Source of the DNA: Aggregatilineales bacterium
Lineage (GTDB): Bacteria; Chloroflexota; Anaerolineae; Aggregatilineales; Ch27
DNA: 64,000 nucleotides
Direction: 5' to 3'
NCBI GenBank assembly: GCA_029976005.1
Contig: JARKOQ010000208.1
Location: forward strand, 1-64,000
Part shown: positions 42,260 through 50,766 of the stretch, piece by piece
Numbering within the stretch: the stretch's first letter is position 1
Layout: each line of letters starts with the position of its first letter
Made by a program: the position numbers and the translations under genes
The notes under the pieces: generated by a model
Databases searched by the model: none
The model's input: the letters and a program-made list of their open reading frames with translations, nothing else
Told to the model about the DNA's origin: nothing

Positions 42260-44383
42260 TTACCCGTCCTGCCGGCCCCGGTTGGCGACGGAGGCCACGG
42301 TGTGGTGGGTGCGGAACAGGCTGTACTGCCCGACTCGCCCCGGCACCGGGTTCAGCACGTTTTCGTCGTTCATGATCGACAGCCACAGCTCAAGCTGATC
42401 GGTCTGGAAGCCGGTCTCGCGGCTGACGGTGACGTGCGAGATGGCTTCGTGGCGGTCGTAGAGGCCCAGCAGCGCCAGGACGAAGAAGTCCCGCGTGCGC
42501 AGCACTTCCTGGACATAGGGCGTGTCGAGGATCAGGGAGATGCCCTTGGTGCGGAATTCGCTCTGAGGGTTCTCGTATTCCTCGACGCGGACGGCTTGCA
42601 GTTCCAGCAGCCCTTCGATGGCCTGCTGGAAGACCATGCCCGGATCGTGGGCGCGCAGGCGGCGGTGCAGGCTGCCCAGCGGGCACCACAGGAATCCCCG
42701 GAAGCTCGTGAACTGTTCCACGCTGACCACGATCCGGCGCTGCATGGCGTCGAGCAGATCGGGATCGACCCGGCTGTACAGGAAGCCCGGCCCCTGGTCG
42801 CCGACTTCCTCGACTTCTTCCAGGCGTTGGATGGTGTTATCCGAGAGTTTGATCACGGGGACGAGGTCGTCCGGATTGTGGCGGTGGGGGACCAGCTCGC
42901 GGTGGAGGATGCCTTCGCGCACCAGACAGTCGACCCATTCCGAGCGCCATTGGTCGCTGGAATTCAGGCCGGGCCGATCCAGGTCGCGGTCCATGGCGAT
43001 GCCTTTGAGCAGGAAGCCGTAGTTGACGTACTCCCAGCCGCGCACGTCCAGGGTATTGGCGACGCGGGCGACGATCCGGTCCCGAACCAGGCGGGTCTGT
43101 TCCACCAGCGGGTGGGCGAGGTTGACGCTCAGAATCTCGCCGTCCTCCGTGTGGAACAGGTCCATCGCCATGGCCTGGGTGACCAGGTTGGCGGCCCGGT
43201 CGTCGGAGACCACGGCGTTCACGGCCAGAAGCTGGCGCTCCAGCGCGGACCGGGTGACGATGTAGTTGCCGGCGGCCAGATTGTCGTACTGGAGGATGGC
43301 GCTGACCCACTGCGAGGGCCGGACGTCGATTGGAGGCGTCGCGTGCGCCTGCGGGGTCGGGGCGGTCGCGCCGTACAGGCGGCCGAGCGCCTCGTGCGGC
43401 TGCATGCTGGTGAAGTCTTCGATGTACTCCACGATGACGGCGGGGTTTGTTTCCACCTGGCGGCTGATGCTGCCGCGCACGCCCCACACGATCACTTGCT
43501 TGTTGTGCGAACGCAGGGTGTTGATGACCTCGTTGAAGTCGCGGTCCCCGCTGGCAAGGATGAAGACATCCGGGCTTTCGGGGCGCATCAGGTCGGCCAT
43601 CAGGTCGCGGGCGATGCGCATGTCGGCGCTGTTCTTGCCGGGCAGGTTGAAGACCGGATCGATGTTGCTCATCGCCAGGCGGCTGGGGGCGTCGTCCGTG
43701 ATTTCCCGGCCGACATTGTCCACCAGCGGGGGCAGGCTGCCGCGCTGGCCCCAGGGGGCATAGGCGGCCATGTGGGTGATCTGGCCGTGAGCGCGGGCCT
43801 GGGCCACGAAGCGCGCGATCAGGTGCTCCAGATTGACCGTGTAGCCCTGCTTGTCCAGGCTGATGGCGATATTCTCGAAGTCGATGTAGAGCGCGACCAG
43901 CGCACCATGAATGCCGAGCGTGGTTTCCAAGGGCTGGACGATCACGCCGGGAAGGTGTAGCCCGGCCGGATCGGCCTCGCCCCACACCCGAATTCGCCCA
44001 CCGGGAGCGAGACGAACCCGGGCCAGCATGGGCAGGATCGCGGTGTCGTTGGTAGCCAGGATCAGCTCGTTGACGGCCGGGTCATGTTGAAGATAGTCGC
44101 GCCAGAGGATGCTCTCCAGCGTATGCCGGTCCGCGACCGAGCACAAGGCGAAGCCGCTGGCGGAGAAGGCGCGCTGCGGGCTGACCGCGCCGCTGTACAG
44201 CGCGTCCTGCATCTCCCAGTTGGCGATGGCCACGGCGACCAGATCGTTGAAGCTGGTCAGACCGGCCGCCAACGCCGCGCCGCCGCGCAGTTTGTTCGCC
44301 AGTTCGAAGAGGTCGATGGAGATACCACGTTGACGTAATTTGGACAGGAGGGTGTCTACGTCAACAAATAAGTAAGAGGCCAT
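42260..44383 (-). CDS. Twin NYN/PIN-like domain protein with C-terminal helical domains
   Basis: 707 residues. A classical NYN (LabA-type PIN) ribonuclease domain lies at about 160-325, with YIDFEN (Asp168), NSADMRIARD (Asp254) and ASGDRDF (Asp280, Asp282), ending VIVWG. Residues 1-136 repeat that pattern in weaker form: LFVDVD (Asp8), SVADRHTLES (Asp85), ATNDTAI (Asp113), ending IRVWG. So the protein seems to carry two NYN domains in tandem. The C-terminal half (340-707) is likely winged-helix (QWVSAILQYDNLAAGNYIV) and other helical domains, possibly RNA-binding. Target RNA unknown. Upstream of a PRTase in one operon. Confidence 0.78.
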   Translation of the reverse strand: MASYLFVDVDTLLSKLRQRGISIDLFELANKLRGGAALAAGLTSFNDLVAVAIANWEMQDALYSGAVSPQRAFSASGFALCSVADRHTLESILWRDYLQHDPAVNELILATNDTAILPMLARVRLAPGGRIRVWGEADPAGLHLPGVIVQPLETTLGIHGALVALYIDFENIAISLDKQGYTVNLEHLIARFVAQARAHGQITHMAAYAPWGQRGSLPPLVDNVGREITDDAPSRLAMSNIDPVFNLPGKNSADMRIARDLMADLMRPESPDVFILASGDRDFNEVINTLRSHNKQVIVWGVRGSISRQVETNPAVIVEYIEDFTSMQPHEALGRLYGATAPTPQAHATPPIDVRPSQWVSAILQYDNLAAGNYIVTRSALERQLLAVNAVVSDDRAANLVTQAMAMDLFHTEDGEILSVNLAHPLVEQTRLVRDRIVARVANTLDVRGWEYVNYGFLLKGIAMDRDLDRPGLNSSDQWRSEWVDCLVREGILHRELVPHRHNPDDLVPVIKLSDNTIQRLEEVEEVGDQGPGFLYSRVDPDLLDAMQRRIVVSVEQFTSFRGFLWCPLGSLHRRLRAHDPGMVFQQAIEGLLELQAVRVEEYENPQSEFRTKGISLILDTPYVQEVLRTRDFFVLALLGLYDRHEAISHVTVSRETGFQTDQLELWLSIMNDENVLNPVPGRVGQYSLFRTHHTVASVANRGRQDG

Positions 44384-44651
44384 TTCGATACCTTAATCGA
44401 AAAATAAAACCACACGTTGCTGGATGGGGAGGGCAGGGCCGGCGCTGAAGGTTTTTTCCACTGCGATCGGAGCCAGGCGGAACACCCTCCGGCTCTCTGT
44501 TCTCTGTGCGAAACCCCTACCGACCTCGACACAACAGAGCAATAATTTGTTGAACGGACAGACAATCACTATCTAAATTTTAACAGGCGTGCGGCCTCTC
44601 AGCAAGAGTGGCGGCGGACGCAGATCGGCTTTGGCCCCCGGACGGGGCAAA
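44384..44651. other. AT-rich spacer between proS and the twin-NYN gene
   Basis: No credible gene. The part next to the NYN start (44384-44420) and 44530-44585 are AT-rich and could hold its promoter, but I see no pair of boxes at correct spacing. The only definite element in the 308-base gap is the proS terminator at its right end. Confidence 0.5.
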
Positions 44652-44684
44652 GGAGCGCCCGGACCAACAAGGGCCGGGCGCTCC
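44652..44684 (-). terminator. Terminator after proS
   Basis: Eleven-pair perfect stem GGAGCGCCCGG / CCGGGCGCTCC with an 11-base loop; minus-strand tail TTTGCCC. It is 8 bases beyond the proS stop. Confidence 0.78.
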
Positions 44685-44691
44685 TCGGTGC

Positions 44692-46146
44692 TCAATACGA
44701 ACGGGCGAAGAAGGCCATCTTCTGGGCGGTCTTGCCGCTGACGATGCTTGGCCCGGTCTGGTTGGGATAGGGCTGTTCCAGGGGGAAGCAGCGCGAGACG
44801 CACTGGAAGTCTTCCTTGATTTTCTGCTCTTCCTCGCGGTCGCCGCTGAACCAGGTCAGCGCCCAGCCGCCGCTTTCGATGATCTCGCCGAAGCGCTGGT
44901 AATCGCCGACGACTTCGGTCAGGTTGCTGTCGCGGAATTCCGTCGCCTGTTTGAGCATGTTGGCCTGGATGTCGTCCAACAGGTTGCGCACCGCCGTGAC
45001 GATGCCTTCCTGGGGCACGAACTGCTTGCCTTCGCGGCCGGGGATATCGCGCCGGGCCAGGGCGACCGAGTTCTTCTGAACGTCCTTGGGGCCGATCTCC
45101 ATCCGCAGCGGGACGCCGCGCATTTCCCAGTCGTTGTACTTGAAGCCGGGTGTCTGGCCTTCGCGGTCGTCCACGTGGACACGGATGTCCGCGTCGCGCA
45201 GGGTGGCCTTCATGCGCCACACGGTGTCCATCACGGCGGTCTTTTCGGCCTCGTCCTTGTAGATGGGCACGATCACGACCTGGATGGGGGCCATGCGCGG
45301 CGGCAGGCGCAGGCCCTTGTCGTCGCCGTGGGCCATGATCATCGCGCCGATGAAGCGGGTGCTGAGGCCCCAACTCGTCGTCCAGCAGTACTGAAGCTCG
45401 TTGTTGAGGTCGAGGTACTTGATGTCGAAGGCCTTGGCGAAATTCTGGCCGAGGTTATGGCTGGTGCCGGATTGCAGGGCGCGCCGGTCGCCCATCATGG
45501 CTTCGATGGTGTAGCTGTGCAGCGCCCCAGCGAACTTCTCGCTGTCGCTCTTGCGGCCGGGAATGACCGGGATGGCGGCATCGGTCACGGCGAAATCGCG
45601 GTAGATATCCAGCATGCGGCGGGTTTCTTCTTCCGCCTCGTCGTAGGTCGCGTGGGCGGTATGGCCTTCCTGCCACAGGAATTCCATCGTGCGCAGGAAG
45701 AGCCGGGTGCGCATCTCCCAGCGAACGACGTTGGCCCACTGGTTGATCAGCACGGGCAGGTCGCGGTAAGACTGAATCCACTTGGCATAGGCCCAGCCGA
45801 TGATGGTTTCCGAGGTCGGGCGCACCACCAGCGGCTCTTCCAGCTCCTTGCCGCCGCCGATGGTCACGACGGCAAGCTCCGGCGAGAACCCCTCGACGTG
45901 CTCGGCTTCCTTCTTCAGGAAGCTCTCCGGGATGAACAGCGGGAAGTAGGCATTGCGGTGCCCGGTTTCCTTGAAGCGCCGGTCGAGTCCGGCGCGGACT
46001 GCTTCCCAAAGCTCGTAGCCATAGGGGAGGATGATCATGCAGCCGCGAACGGGCGCGTAATCAGCCAGCTCGGCCATCTGCACTACATCCGTATACCAGC
46101 GGCTGTAATCTTCGTTGCGGGGGGTGACGCCCTGTTTCTCCGACAT
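44692..46146 (-). CDS. proS: Prolyl-tRNA synthetase, archaeal/eukaryotic type
   Basis: 484 residues of class II aaRS. Motif 2 and the active site are clear (LVVRPTSETIIGWAYAKWIQSYRDLPVLINQWANVVRWEMRTRLFLRTMEFLWQEGHTAH) and the anticodon-binding domain follows from about 290. It lacks the about 180-residue INS editing domain of E. coli-type ProRS between motifs 2 and 3, and ends in an aromatic Tyr, both marks of the archaeal-type (ProS type 3) enzyme also found in some bacteria. It may therefore need a separate trans-editing protein. ATG at 46146. Confidence 0.94.
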   Translation of the reverse strand: MSEKQGVTPRNEDYSRWYTDVVQMAELADYAPVRGCMIILPYGYELWEAVRAGLDRRFKETGHRNAYFPLFIPESFLKKEAEHVEGFSPELAVVTIGGGKELEEPLVVRPTSETIIGWAYAKWIQSYRDLPVLINQWANVVRWEMRTRLFLRTMEFLWQEGHTAHATYDEAEEETRRMLDIYRDFAVTDAAIPVIPGRKSDSEKFAGALHSYTIEAMMGDRRALQSGTSHNLGQNFAKAFDIKYLDLNNELQYCWTTSWGLSTRFIGAMIMAHGDDKGLRLPPRMAPIQVVIVPIYKDEAEKTAVMDTVWRMKATLRDADIRVHVDDREGQTPGFKYNDWEMRGVPLRMEIGPKDVQKNSVALARRDIPGREGKQFVPQEGIVTAVRNLLDDIQANMLKQATEFRDSNLTEVVGDYQRFGEIIESGGWALTWFSGDREEEQKIKEDFQCVSRCFPLEQPYPNQTGPSIVSGKTAQKMAFFARSY

Positions 46147-46249
46147 GAATGCTCCTTGCTTGCGTGACTAAGGTGGCGTGCAGCGGGCCGCGATCCGGCT
46201 ATCCCACCGGAATGGGTGGGCGAGCCGGGCGCCCGGACCATGACCACGA

Positions 46250-46663
46250 TCACTTCTTATGGCGGGTTTCCTGCTGGGCCAGGTAGCTGGCATAGGCGGC
46301 GCGGTAGGCCGCGTCAAGCTGGCGATCGTAAACCTGGATCAGCAATTTTGCCAGTTGGAGTTCCGACTGCTCGTCGATGAAATCCTGGCGGGTCTGGCTG
46401 TCCCACTGCTCCCACATCTCGCGGAAGCCTGGCCGCCGGTAGAGGGGGGTGAGCAGATCGGTTGTAACCTGCGCTTCCAGCATTTGCAGGGCGGTGTCAT
46501 CCAGACCTGCCTTGAGTGCGAGGTAGGCCGGCTCGAACACGATCTGGGTCAGCGGGCCGAGGTCGGCCAGCTCGGCATCCAGGTTGTAAAAATAGTCCCG
46601 GAAATCGTCATCTTCCCAGAGGGTATCCAGAACAAAACTGGCGGCTTTGGTGTAAGTACTCAT
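46250..46663 (-). CDS. Unknown helical protein (137 aa)
   Basis: Start taken at the ATG 46663; the GTG at 46675 is four codons upstream. Rich in Asp, Glu, Gln and Leu, with predicted helices throughout (FVLDTLWEDDDFRDYFYNLDAELADLG; SELQLAKLLIQVYDRQLDAAYRAAYASYL). No Cys pairs, signal peptide or membrane segment. It is upstream of proS on the same strand, 103 bases away, and divergent from the FtsZ-like gene. No family recognised. Confidence 0.65.
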   Translation of the reverse strand: MSTYTKAASFVLDTLWEDDDFRDYFYNLDAELADLGPLTQIVFEPAYLALKAGLDDTALQMLEAQVTTDLLTPLYRRPGFREMWEQWDSQTRQDFIDEQSELQLAKLLIQVYDRQLDAAYRAAYASYLAQQETRHKK

Positions 46664-46857
46664 TTTATCGTTCACCTGTCAGCGTTTGCCTGGCACCACC
46701 AGGCCGGGGGAACCACGATTCAGGCGAGCCGGATGGCCCCCCTCTCTATTGTGCCACAGAACGGCCGCCCTTGCCGTGCGTTCGCGCGGCGGCGCTCATC
46801 CTTAGCTTACCCGAAAACACCGGTGGGGAGAAGCGGCCTCGCGGCGGCGGGAGGTGA

Positions 46858-46886
46858 TTGCCAGTTCCCGGCTGTCTGAGTAGACT
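46858..46886 (+). promoter_or_regulatory. Promoter of the FtsZ-like gene
   Basis: TTGCCA (46858-46863, 5/6), 17-base spacer, TAGACT (46881-46886, 4/6), with a purine-rich ribosome site (AGGAGAGGGG, 46903-46912) downstream. Confidence 0.55.
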
Positions 46887-46922
46887 ACCAGAGATTTCGG
46901 GTAGGAGAGGGGAGTGGATACC

Positions 46923-47513
46923 ATGAACGCGGCGATGCCGATGAGACGCAGTGCAGGCGGGATCAAGGTCGTGGGGGTGGGGGATGTCGGCGGCAATGCG
47001 GTCGACCGGGTGGCGGGCGAGCCGCTGGACGGCCTGGAGACGATCGCGGTCAATACCTACAACCTGGCCCTGGAGAGCCTCAAGACCATCAGGCGGCGGC
47101 TATCGATTGGCAGCGGGCTGGGGGTGGGCGGCAATCTGATGCAGGGCCAGCGCGCGGCGGAGCGCTGCGCCGGGGAACTGGCGCAAGTCCTGTCCGGCAG
47201 CACCGAGGTCTACGTCGTGGCCGGGATGGGCGGCGGGACCGGGAGCGGCGCGGCCCCGGTCGTGGCTCAGATGGCATGGGAGGCCGGGGCCACGGTCACC
47301 GCCGTCGTCACGCGGCCCTTCAGCTTCGAGGGGACGCTGCGGGCCAGCACGGCCGCGCGTGGAATCGCCCTGATGGAACAGCGCGTCCACCGGCTGGTGG
47401 TCTTCAATGCCGACCGGCTGCTGCCTTTCCTGGCGGAGAATCCGGCGCTCGATCAGGCCTACACCCTGCTGGCGCAGGCGCTGGCCTGGCAGGTGCTCGT
47501 GCATCTGGTTTAG
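46923..47513 (+). CDS. Stand-alone FtsZ-like GTPase domain (truncated tubulin fold)
   Basis: 196 residues from the ATG at 46923 (GTG at 46914 also possible). It follows FtsZ through the whole nucleotide-binding domain: IKVVGVGDVGGNAVDR (T1), AVNTYNLALESL (T2/T3 region), IGSGLGVGGNLMQGQRAAE, the tubulin signature GMGGGTGSGAAP (101-112), AVVTRPFSFEG, and VVFNADRLLPF (the IPNDRLL position). It ends inside the H7 helix, just before the T7 loop whose acidic residues complete the catalytic site of the neighbouring subunit, and lacks the C-terminal domain and tail of FtsZ. No continuation is seen in other frames after 47513. It should bind GTP but not polymerise like FtsZ. Confidence 0.82.
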   Translation: MNAAMPMRRSAGGIKVVGVGDVGGNAVDRVAGEPLDGLETIAVNTYNLALESLKTIRRRLSIGSGLGVGGNLMQGQRAAERCAGELAQVLSGSTEVYVVAGMGGGTGSGAAPVVAQMAWEAGATVTAVVTRPFSFEGTLRASTAARGIALMEQRVHRLVVFNADRLLPFLAENPALDQAYTLLAQALAWQVLVHLV

Positions 47514-47597
47514 GCCGATAACGGGCCGCGCGCGCCGGCTTGCGCCCGGTGGCGGGGAGGGTGTTGAGCGCGCTTCGTTCCCGCTCGCGGCTGCCCG

Positions 47598-48512
47598 TCA
47601 GACCTGGGGCAGCACCGTCCGCGCGAAGGCTTCCAGCCGATCCAGGTCGTCCAGGGCCAGCCATTGCAGCATGACGCGCTGGGCGCGGGCCTCGGCCAGC
47701 CGCCCCAGCCTGTCGACGACCTGGCCCGGCGTCCCGCAGACGATTCCGCGCGCCGCCAGGTCGGCTTCCGAGCGATCGCCCAATACACGGCGGTATTCGG
47801 CTTCGTCCCGCCCGAAGACGATCTGGGTCATCAGGGAACGGCGCACGTCGCCGGGCTGGCGGCCCCGCGCCAGGAGCAGGTCATCCAGCACGCGGTTGCG
47901 CCGGGCGTATTCCTCGGCGGTGATGAACACGCCATTCCATTCGCGGGCGTAGCGAGCCACCAGGGGCAGGGTGCGCTTTTCGCCGTTGCCGCCGATCAGG
48001 ATCGGCGGTCCGCCCGGCCGCGCCGGACGCGGCAGCAGGATCGCGTCCTGCAGGCGGTAGTAGTTGCCGCTGAAGCTGACCGGCCGGTCGCTGTTGAGCA
48101 GGCGCGTGATCACTTCCAGCCCTTCCTCGAAGCGATCGAGGCGCTGCGGCACGTCCAGCAGGTCGTAGCCGAACATGGCGTGCTCGCGGACGTTCCAGCC
48201 CGCGCCGATGCCCAGACTCAGCCGCCCGTCGGACAGGTCGTCTACCTGGCTGCCCATGCGGGCCGTCAGGATGGGATCGCGGAAGGAGACAGGCGAGACC
48301 AGCGGGCCGAACTCGATCCGGGAGGTGTGGCTGGCCAGCCAGGTCAGCGACACCCACAGGTCGAGCGAGTCTTCCTCCGGGGCGGCGATCGTGAAGTGGT
48401 CGGAGCGATACAGCCCGGCGAAGCCGAGGTCCTCGACGGCCGTCGCCATCCGCTGCCAGCGCGGCCAGTTGAGTCCGGCCTGGCCTTCGATCATGATCGC
48501 GAGTTCGAGCAT
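47598..48512 (-). CDS. LLM class flavin-dependent oxidoreductase
   Basis: 304 residues of the luciferase-like monooxygenase fold, probably using F420 or FMN. LELAIMIEGQAGLNWPRWQRMATAVEDLGFAGLYRSDHF at the start, GPLVSPVSFRDPILTARMGSQVDDLSDGRLSLGIGAGWNVREHAMFG in the middle and GGPPILIGGNGEKRTLPLVARYA match the F420-dependent LLM families. ATG at 48512 with AAAGGA upstream; the frame extends to 48914 but that part is antisense-like to the next gene. Substrate unknown. Confidence 0.87.
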   Translation of the reverse strand: MLELAIMIEGQAGLNWPRWQRMATAVEDLGFAGLYRSDHFTIAAPEEDSLDLWVSLTWLASHTSRIEFGPLVSPVSFRDPILTARMGSQVDDLSDGRLSLGIGAGWNVREHAMFGYDLLDVPQRLDRFEEGLEVITRLLNSDRPVSFSGNYYRLQDAILLPRPARPGGPPILIGGNGEKRTLPLVARYAREWNGVFITAEEYARRNRVLDDLLLARGRQPGDVRRSLMTQIVFGRDEAEYRRVLGDRSEADLAARGIVCGTPGQVVDRLGRLAEARAQRVMLQWLALDDLDRLEAFARTVLPQV

Positions 48513-48580
48513 GGGGCGTCCTTTCGCTTCGGGCGGACGATACGATGAGTGTACCACGCCCCCGGCCGGGGCGGATTTGC

Positions 48581-49123
48581 TCAGCGGCCGTTGAGGAGCG
48601 GGATCGCCTCCTGGGGAGTCCGCACGCAGCGGAAGAGGTCCATGTCCTCGGCGCGGATGTACGCGCCGTCGGCATAGAACGTGTCCAGCGTGGTCTGCCA
48701 TTCCGTGCCCAGCAGGATCAGCGGCTTGCGGCGCATCTCGCCGACCTGGATCAGGCTCCAGGCCAGGGAGACCTCGCTGAGCGTGCCGATCCCGCCGCGC
48801 AGGGCGATCAGGCCGTCGCTGAATGTGACCAGGTGATAGAGCCGGTCGCGCAGGGTCGGAAAGCGTATCTCCTCCTTGACCCAGGGGTTGGGCTGGATGG
48901 TGCGGGCTTCCCACTGGTTGAGCGCGTCGGTGGTCACGCCGATGACGTGTCCCCCGGCCTCGGCTGCGCCCCGGCTGGCGGCTTCCATCGTGCCGGAGAA
49001 TCCGCCGGTGGCGACGGTATAGCCGGCCTCGGCCAGCAGGCGGCCGACCTGATAGGCTTCCTCATAGGCGGCCGATCCCGGACATGGGGCGGAACCGCCA
49101 AACACACTGATGATTCCGGGCAT
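48581..49123 (-). CDS. LOG family protein (lysine decarboxylase-like Rossmann fold)
   Basis: 180 residues. The family glycine-rich motif GGIGTLSEVSLAWSLIQ (PGGxGTxxE, with Arg-Gly in place of Pro-Gly) and the start ISVFGGSAPCPGSAAYEEAYQVGRLLAEAGYTVATGGFSGTMEAASRGA are typical. LOG proteins cleave nucleoside 5'-monophosphates at the N-glycosidic bond to release bases, including cytokinins; here the role is unknown. Between the aminotransferase and LLM genes on the same strand. Confidence 0.85.
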   Translation of the reverse strand: MPGIISVFGGSAPCPGSAAYEEAYQVGRLLAEAGYTVATGGFSGTMEAASRGAAEAGGHVIGVTTDALNQWEARTIQPNPWVKEEIRFPTLRDRLYHLVTFSDGLIALRGGIGTLSEVSLAWSLIQVGEMRRKPLILLGTEWQTTLDTFYADGAYIRAEDMDLFRCVRTPQEAIPLLNGR

Positions 49124-49198
49124 TGCTCTTCCTTCCTGATCGCTGACGACACGAACGCGGCAATGGTCGCACGTCCGGGCCGGTTTGTGAAGCCCGGA

Positions 49199-50563
49199 TT
49201 ACGCGCCGGACGGTTGCCCCAACAGGGGTTGCACGGCGTTACGGATGGAGTCGGCCAGCAGATCGACCACGATCCGCAGCTCGTCCTCGGTGATAATGGC
49301 CGGCGGGCCAATCATGACCACGTCGCCCCGCGTGCCGTCGAAGGAGCCCCGGCCTGGATAGACCATCAGGTTCAGGTCGCGGGCCGCGTCCAGAATCCGG
49401 TGGGCGACGTCCAGCCCCGGCTCGAAGGGGGCTCTGCGGGCCTTGTCGGCCACCAGTTCCACGCCCCACATCAGCCCGACCCCGCGCACGTTGCCGATGT
49501 AGGGCAGGTCATCCAACTTCTCGTGCAGCATCCGGCCCAGAATTTCGCCCTTGCGGGCGGCTTCCTCCACCAGGCGGTTGCGCTGGACGTAGCGCAGGGT
49601 CGCCAGCCCGGCGGCGGCTCCGACGGCATGGTGAGAGAACGTGCCGCCGTGGGCGACGTCCTGACCGGCGCGGGCCAGCTCCTCGACCAGCGATCCGCGC
49701 GCGGCCATGATCGACAGCGGGAAGACTCCGCCCGCCACGCCCTTGCCCAGCGTCAGGATGTCCGGGGTGAAGCCGAAGTGCTCGAAGGCGCACCAGCGCC
49801 CGGTGCGGCCGAACCCGCACATCACCTCGTCGGCGATCAGCAGGACGCCGTATTTGTCACAGATGGCACGGATGGTCGGGAAATAATCCGGCGGGGGGAC
49901 GGTGGCGCCCAGCGCCGCGCCGGAAACCGGCTCGACGATGAAGGCCGCGATGGTCTCCGGGCCGTATTCGGTGATCAGGCGCTCCAGCGCGCGGGCGCAG
50001 GTCAGATCGCAGGCGGGATAGGCCTGCCCGAAGGGGCAGGTGTAGCAGGTGGGCGGCTCGATGTGCGGCATTTCGCGCAGCATGGGCAGGAAGCGCTGGC
50101 GGGCCGCCTTGCGCCCGCCGATTGCCAGCGTGCCGAGGGTGATGCCGTGGTAGGAATTCCAGCGGCCGACGATCATGTGCCGCCCGGACTGGCCGCGCAG
50201 CATCTGAATCTGGCGGGCCAGCTTGATCGCGGCCTCGTTGGCCTCGCTGCCGGTGGTCAGCGGGAAGAAACGCGCGTCCGGCATGGGGATGACTTCGGCC
50301 AGGGCCGCCGCGTATTCCTCCAGCACGCCGGTCGTGAACTGCTCGGCGTGCACGTAGGCGACGCGCGAGACCTGTTCCAGCATGGTCCGGCCGATCTCTT
50401 CCACGCCATGGCCGATGTTGACCACGATCGCGCCGCCGGAGGCGTCGATGAAGCGGCGGCCGTCGGCGGCGATCAGGTAGATTCCCTCGGCATGGGTGAT
50501 CTGGGGAAAGTCGTGCTTGAACTTGCGGTAGAAAACGTGGCCCTCTGGGTATTTGGGACTCAT
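49199..50563 (-). CDS. Class III PLP-dependent aminotransferase
   Basis: 454 residues. PLP-lysine is in ILTLGKGVAGGVFP, the cofactor Asp in LIADEVMCGFGRTG, and the N-terminal GNEA-like motif is TTGSEANEAAIKLAR. Related to 4-aminobutyrate, ornithine and acetylornithine aminotransferases and to the 2,2-dialkylglycine decarboxylase group. It has a Cys-rich patch (TCYTCPFGQAYPACDLTC, residues about 168-185) seen in a subset of these enzymes. Substrate cannot be fixed from sequence alone. Confidence 0.88.
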   Translation of the reverse strand: MSPKYPEGHVFYRKFKHDFPQITHAEGIYLIAADGRRFIDASGGAIVVNIGHGVEEIGRTMLEQVSRVAYVHAEQFTTGVLEEYAAALAEVIPMPDARFFPLTTGSEANEAAIKLARQIQMLRGQSGRHMIVGRWNSYHGITLGTLAIGGRKAARQRFLPMLREMPHIEPPTCYTCPFGQAYPACDLTCARALERLITEYGPETIAAFIVEPVSGAALGATVPPPDYFPTIRAICDKYGVLLIADEVMCGFGRTGRWCAFEHFGFTPDILTLGKGVAGGVFPLSIMAARGSLVEELARAGQDVAHGGTFSHHAVGAAAGLATLRYVQRNRLVEEAARKGEILGRMLHEKLDDLPYIGNVRGVGLMWGVELVADKARRAPFEPGLDVAHRILDAARDLNLMVYPGRGSFDGTRGDVVMIGPPAIITEDELRIVVDLLADSIRNAVQPLLGQPSGA

Positions 50564-50766
50564 GAGTGGTGGCTTTCCGGCGGTTGGTGGGTGATGGCAC
50601 GGGATGAACTGGCCTGATTATCGCTCAATAAAAAGCAGAGGCAAGAGGCTGGGTGGCAGAGTCCTGAGGCCGGGAGGCCAGACGCCGGAGAAAGTGCCGA
50701 AACGCCCGGCGCTGAGGCGGCGCGCTGCTGCCAGGGTTATCCAGGCGGTGGGTTGCTGGGTGAGGA

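Noticed and set aside
41675-43960. A 761-residue plus-strand frame through the phosphoribosyltransferase and twin-NYN region.
   Set aside because: Antisense to two clear genes and with unnatural His/Asp/Gln/Val-rich composition.
46147-46249. T-box leader before proS.
   Set aside because: Only 103 bases separate the upstream gene from proS, and no T-box motif (TGG N-GCC type) or terminator stem was seen.
48513-48914. N-terminal extension of the LLM oxidoreductase.
   Set aside because: The extension overlaps the LOG gene in another frame of the same strand, is Pro/Arg-rich, and the ATG at 48512 has a good ribosome site.
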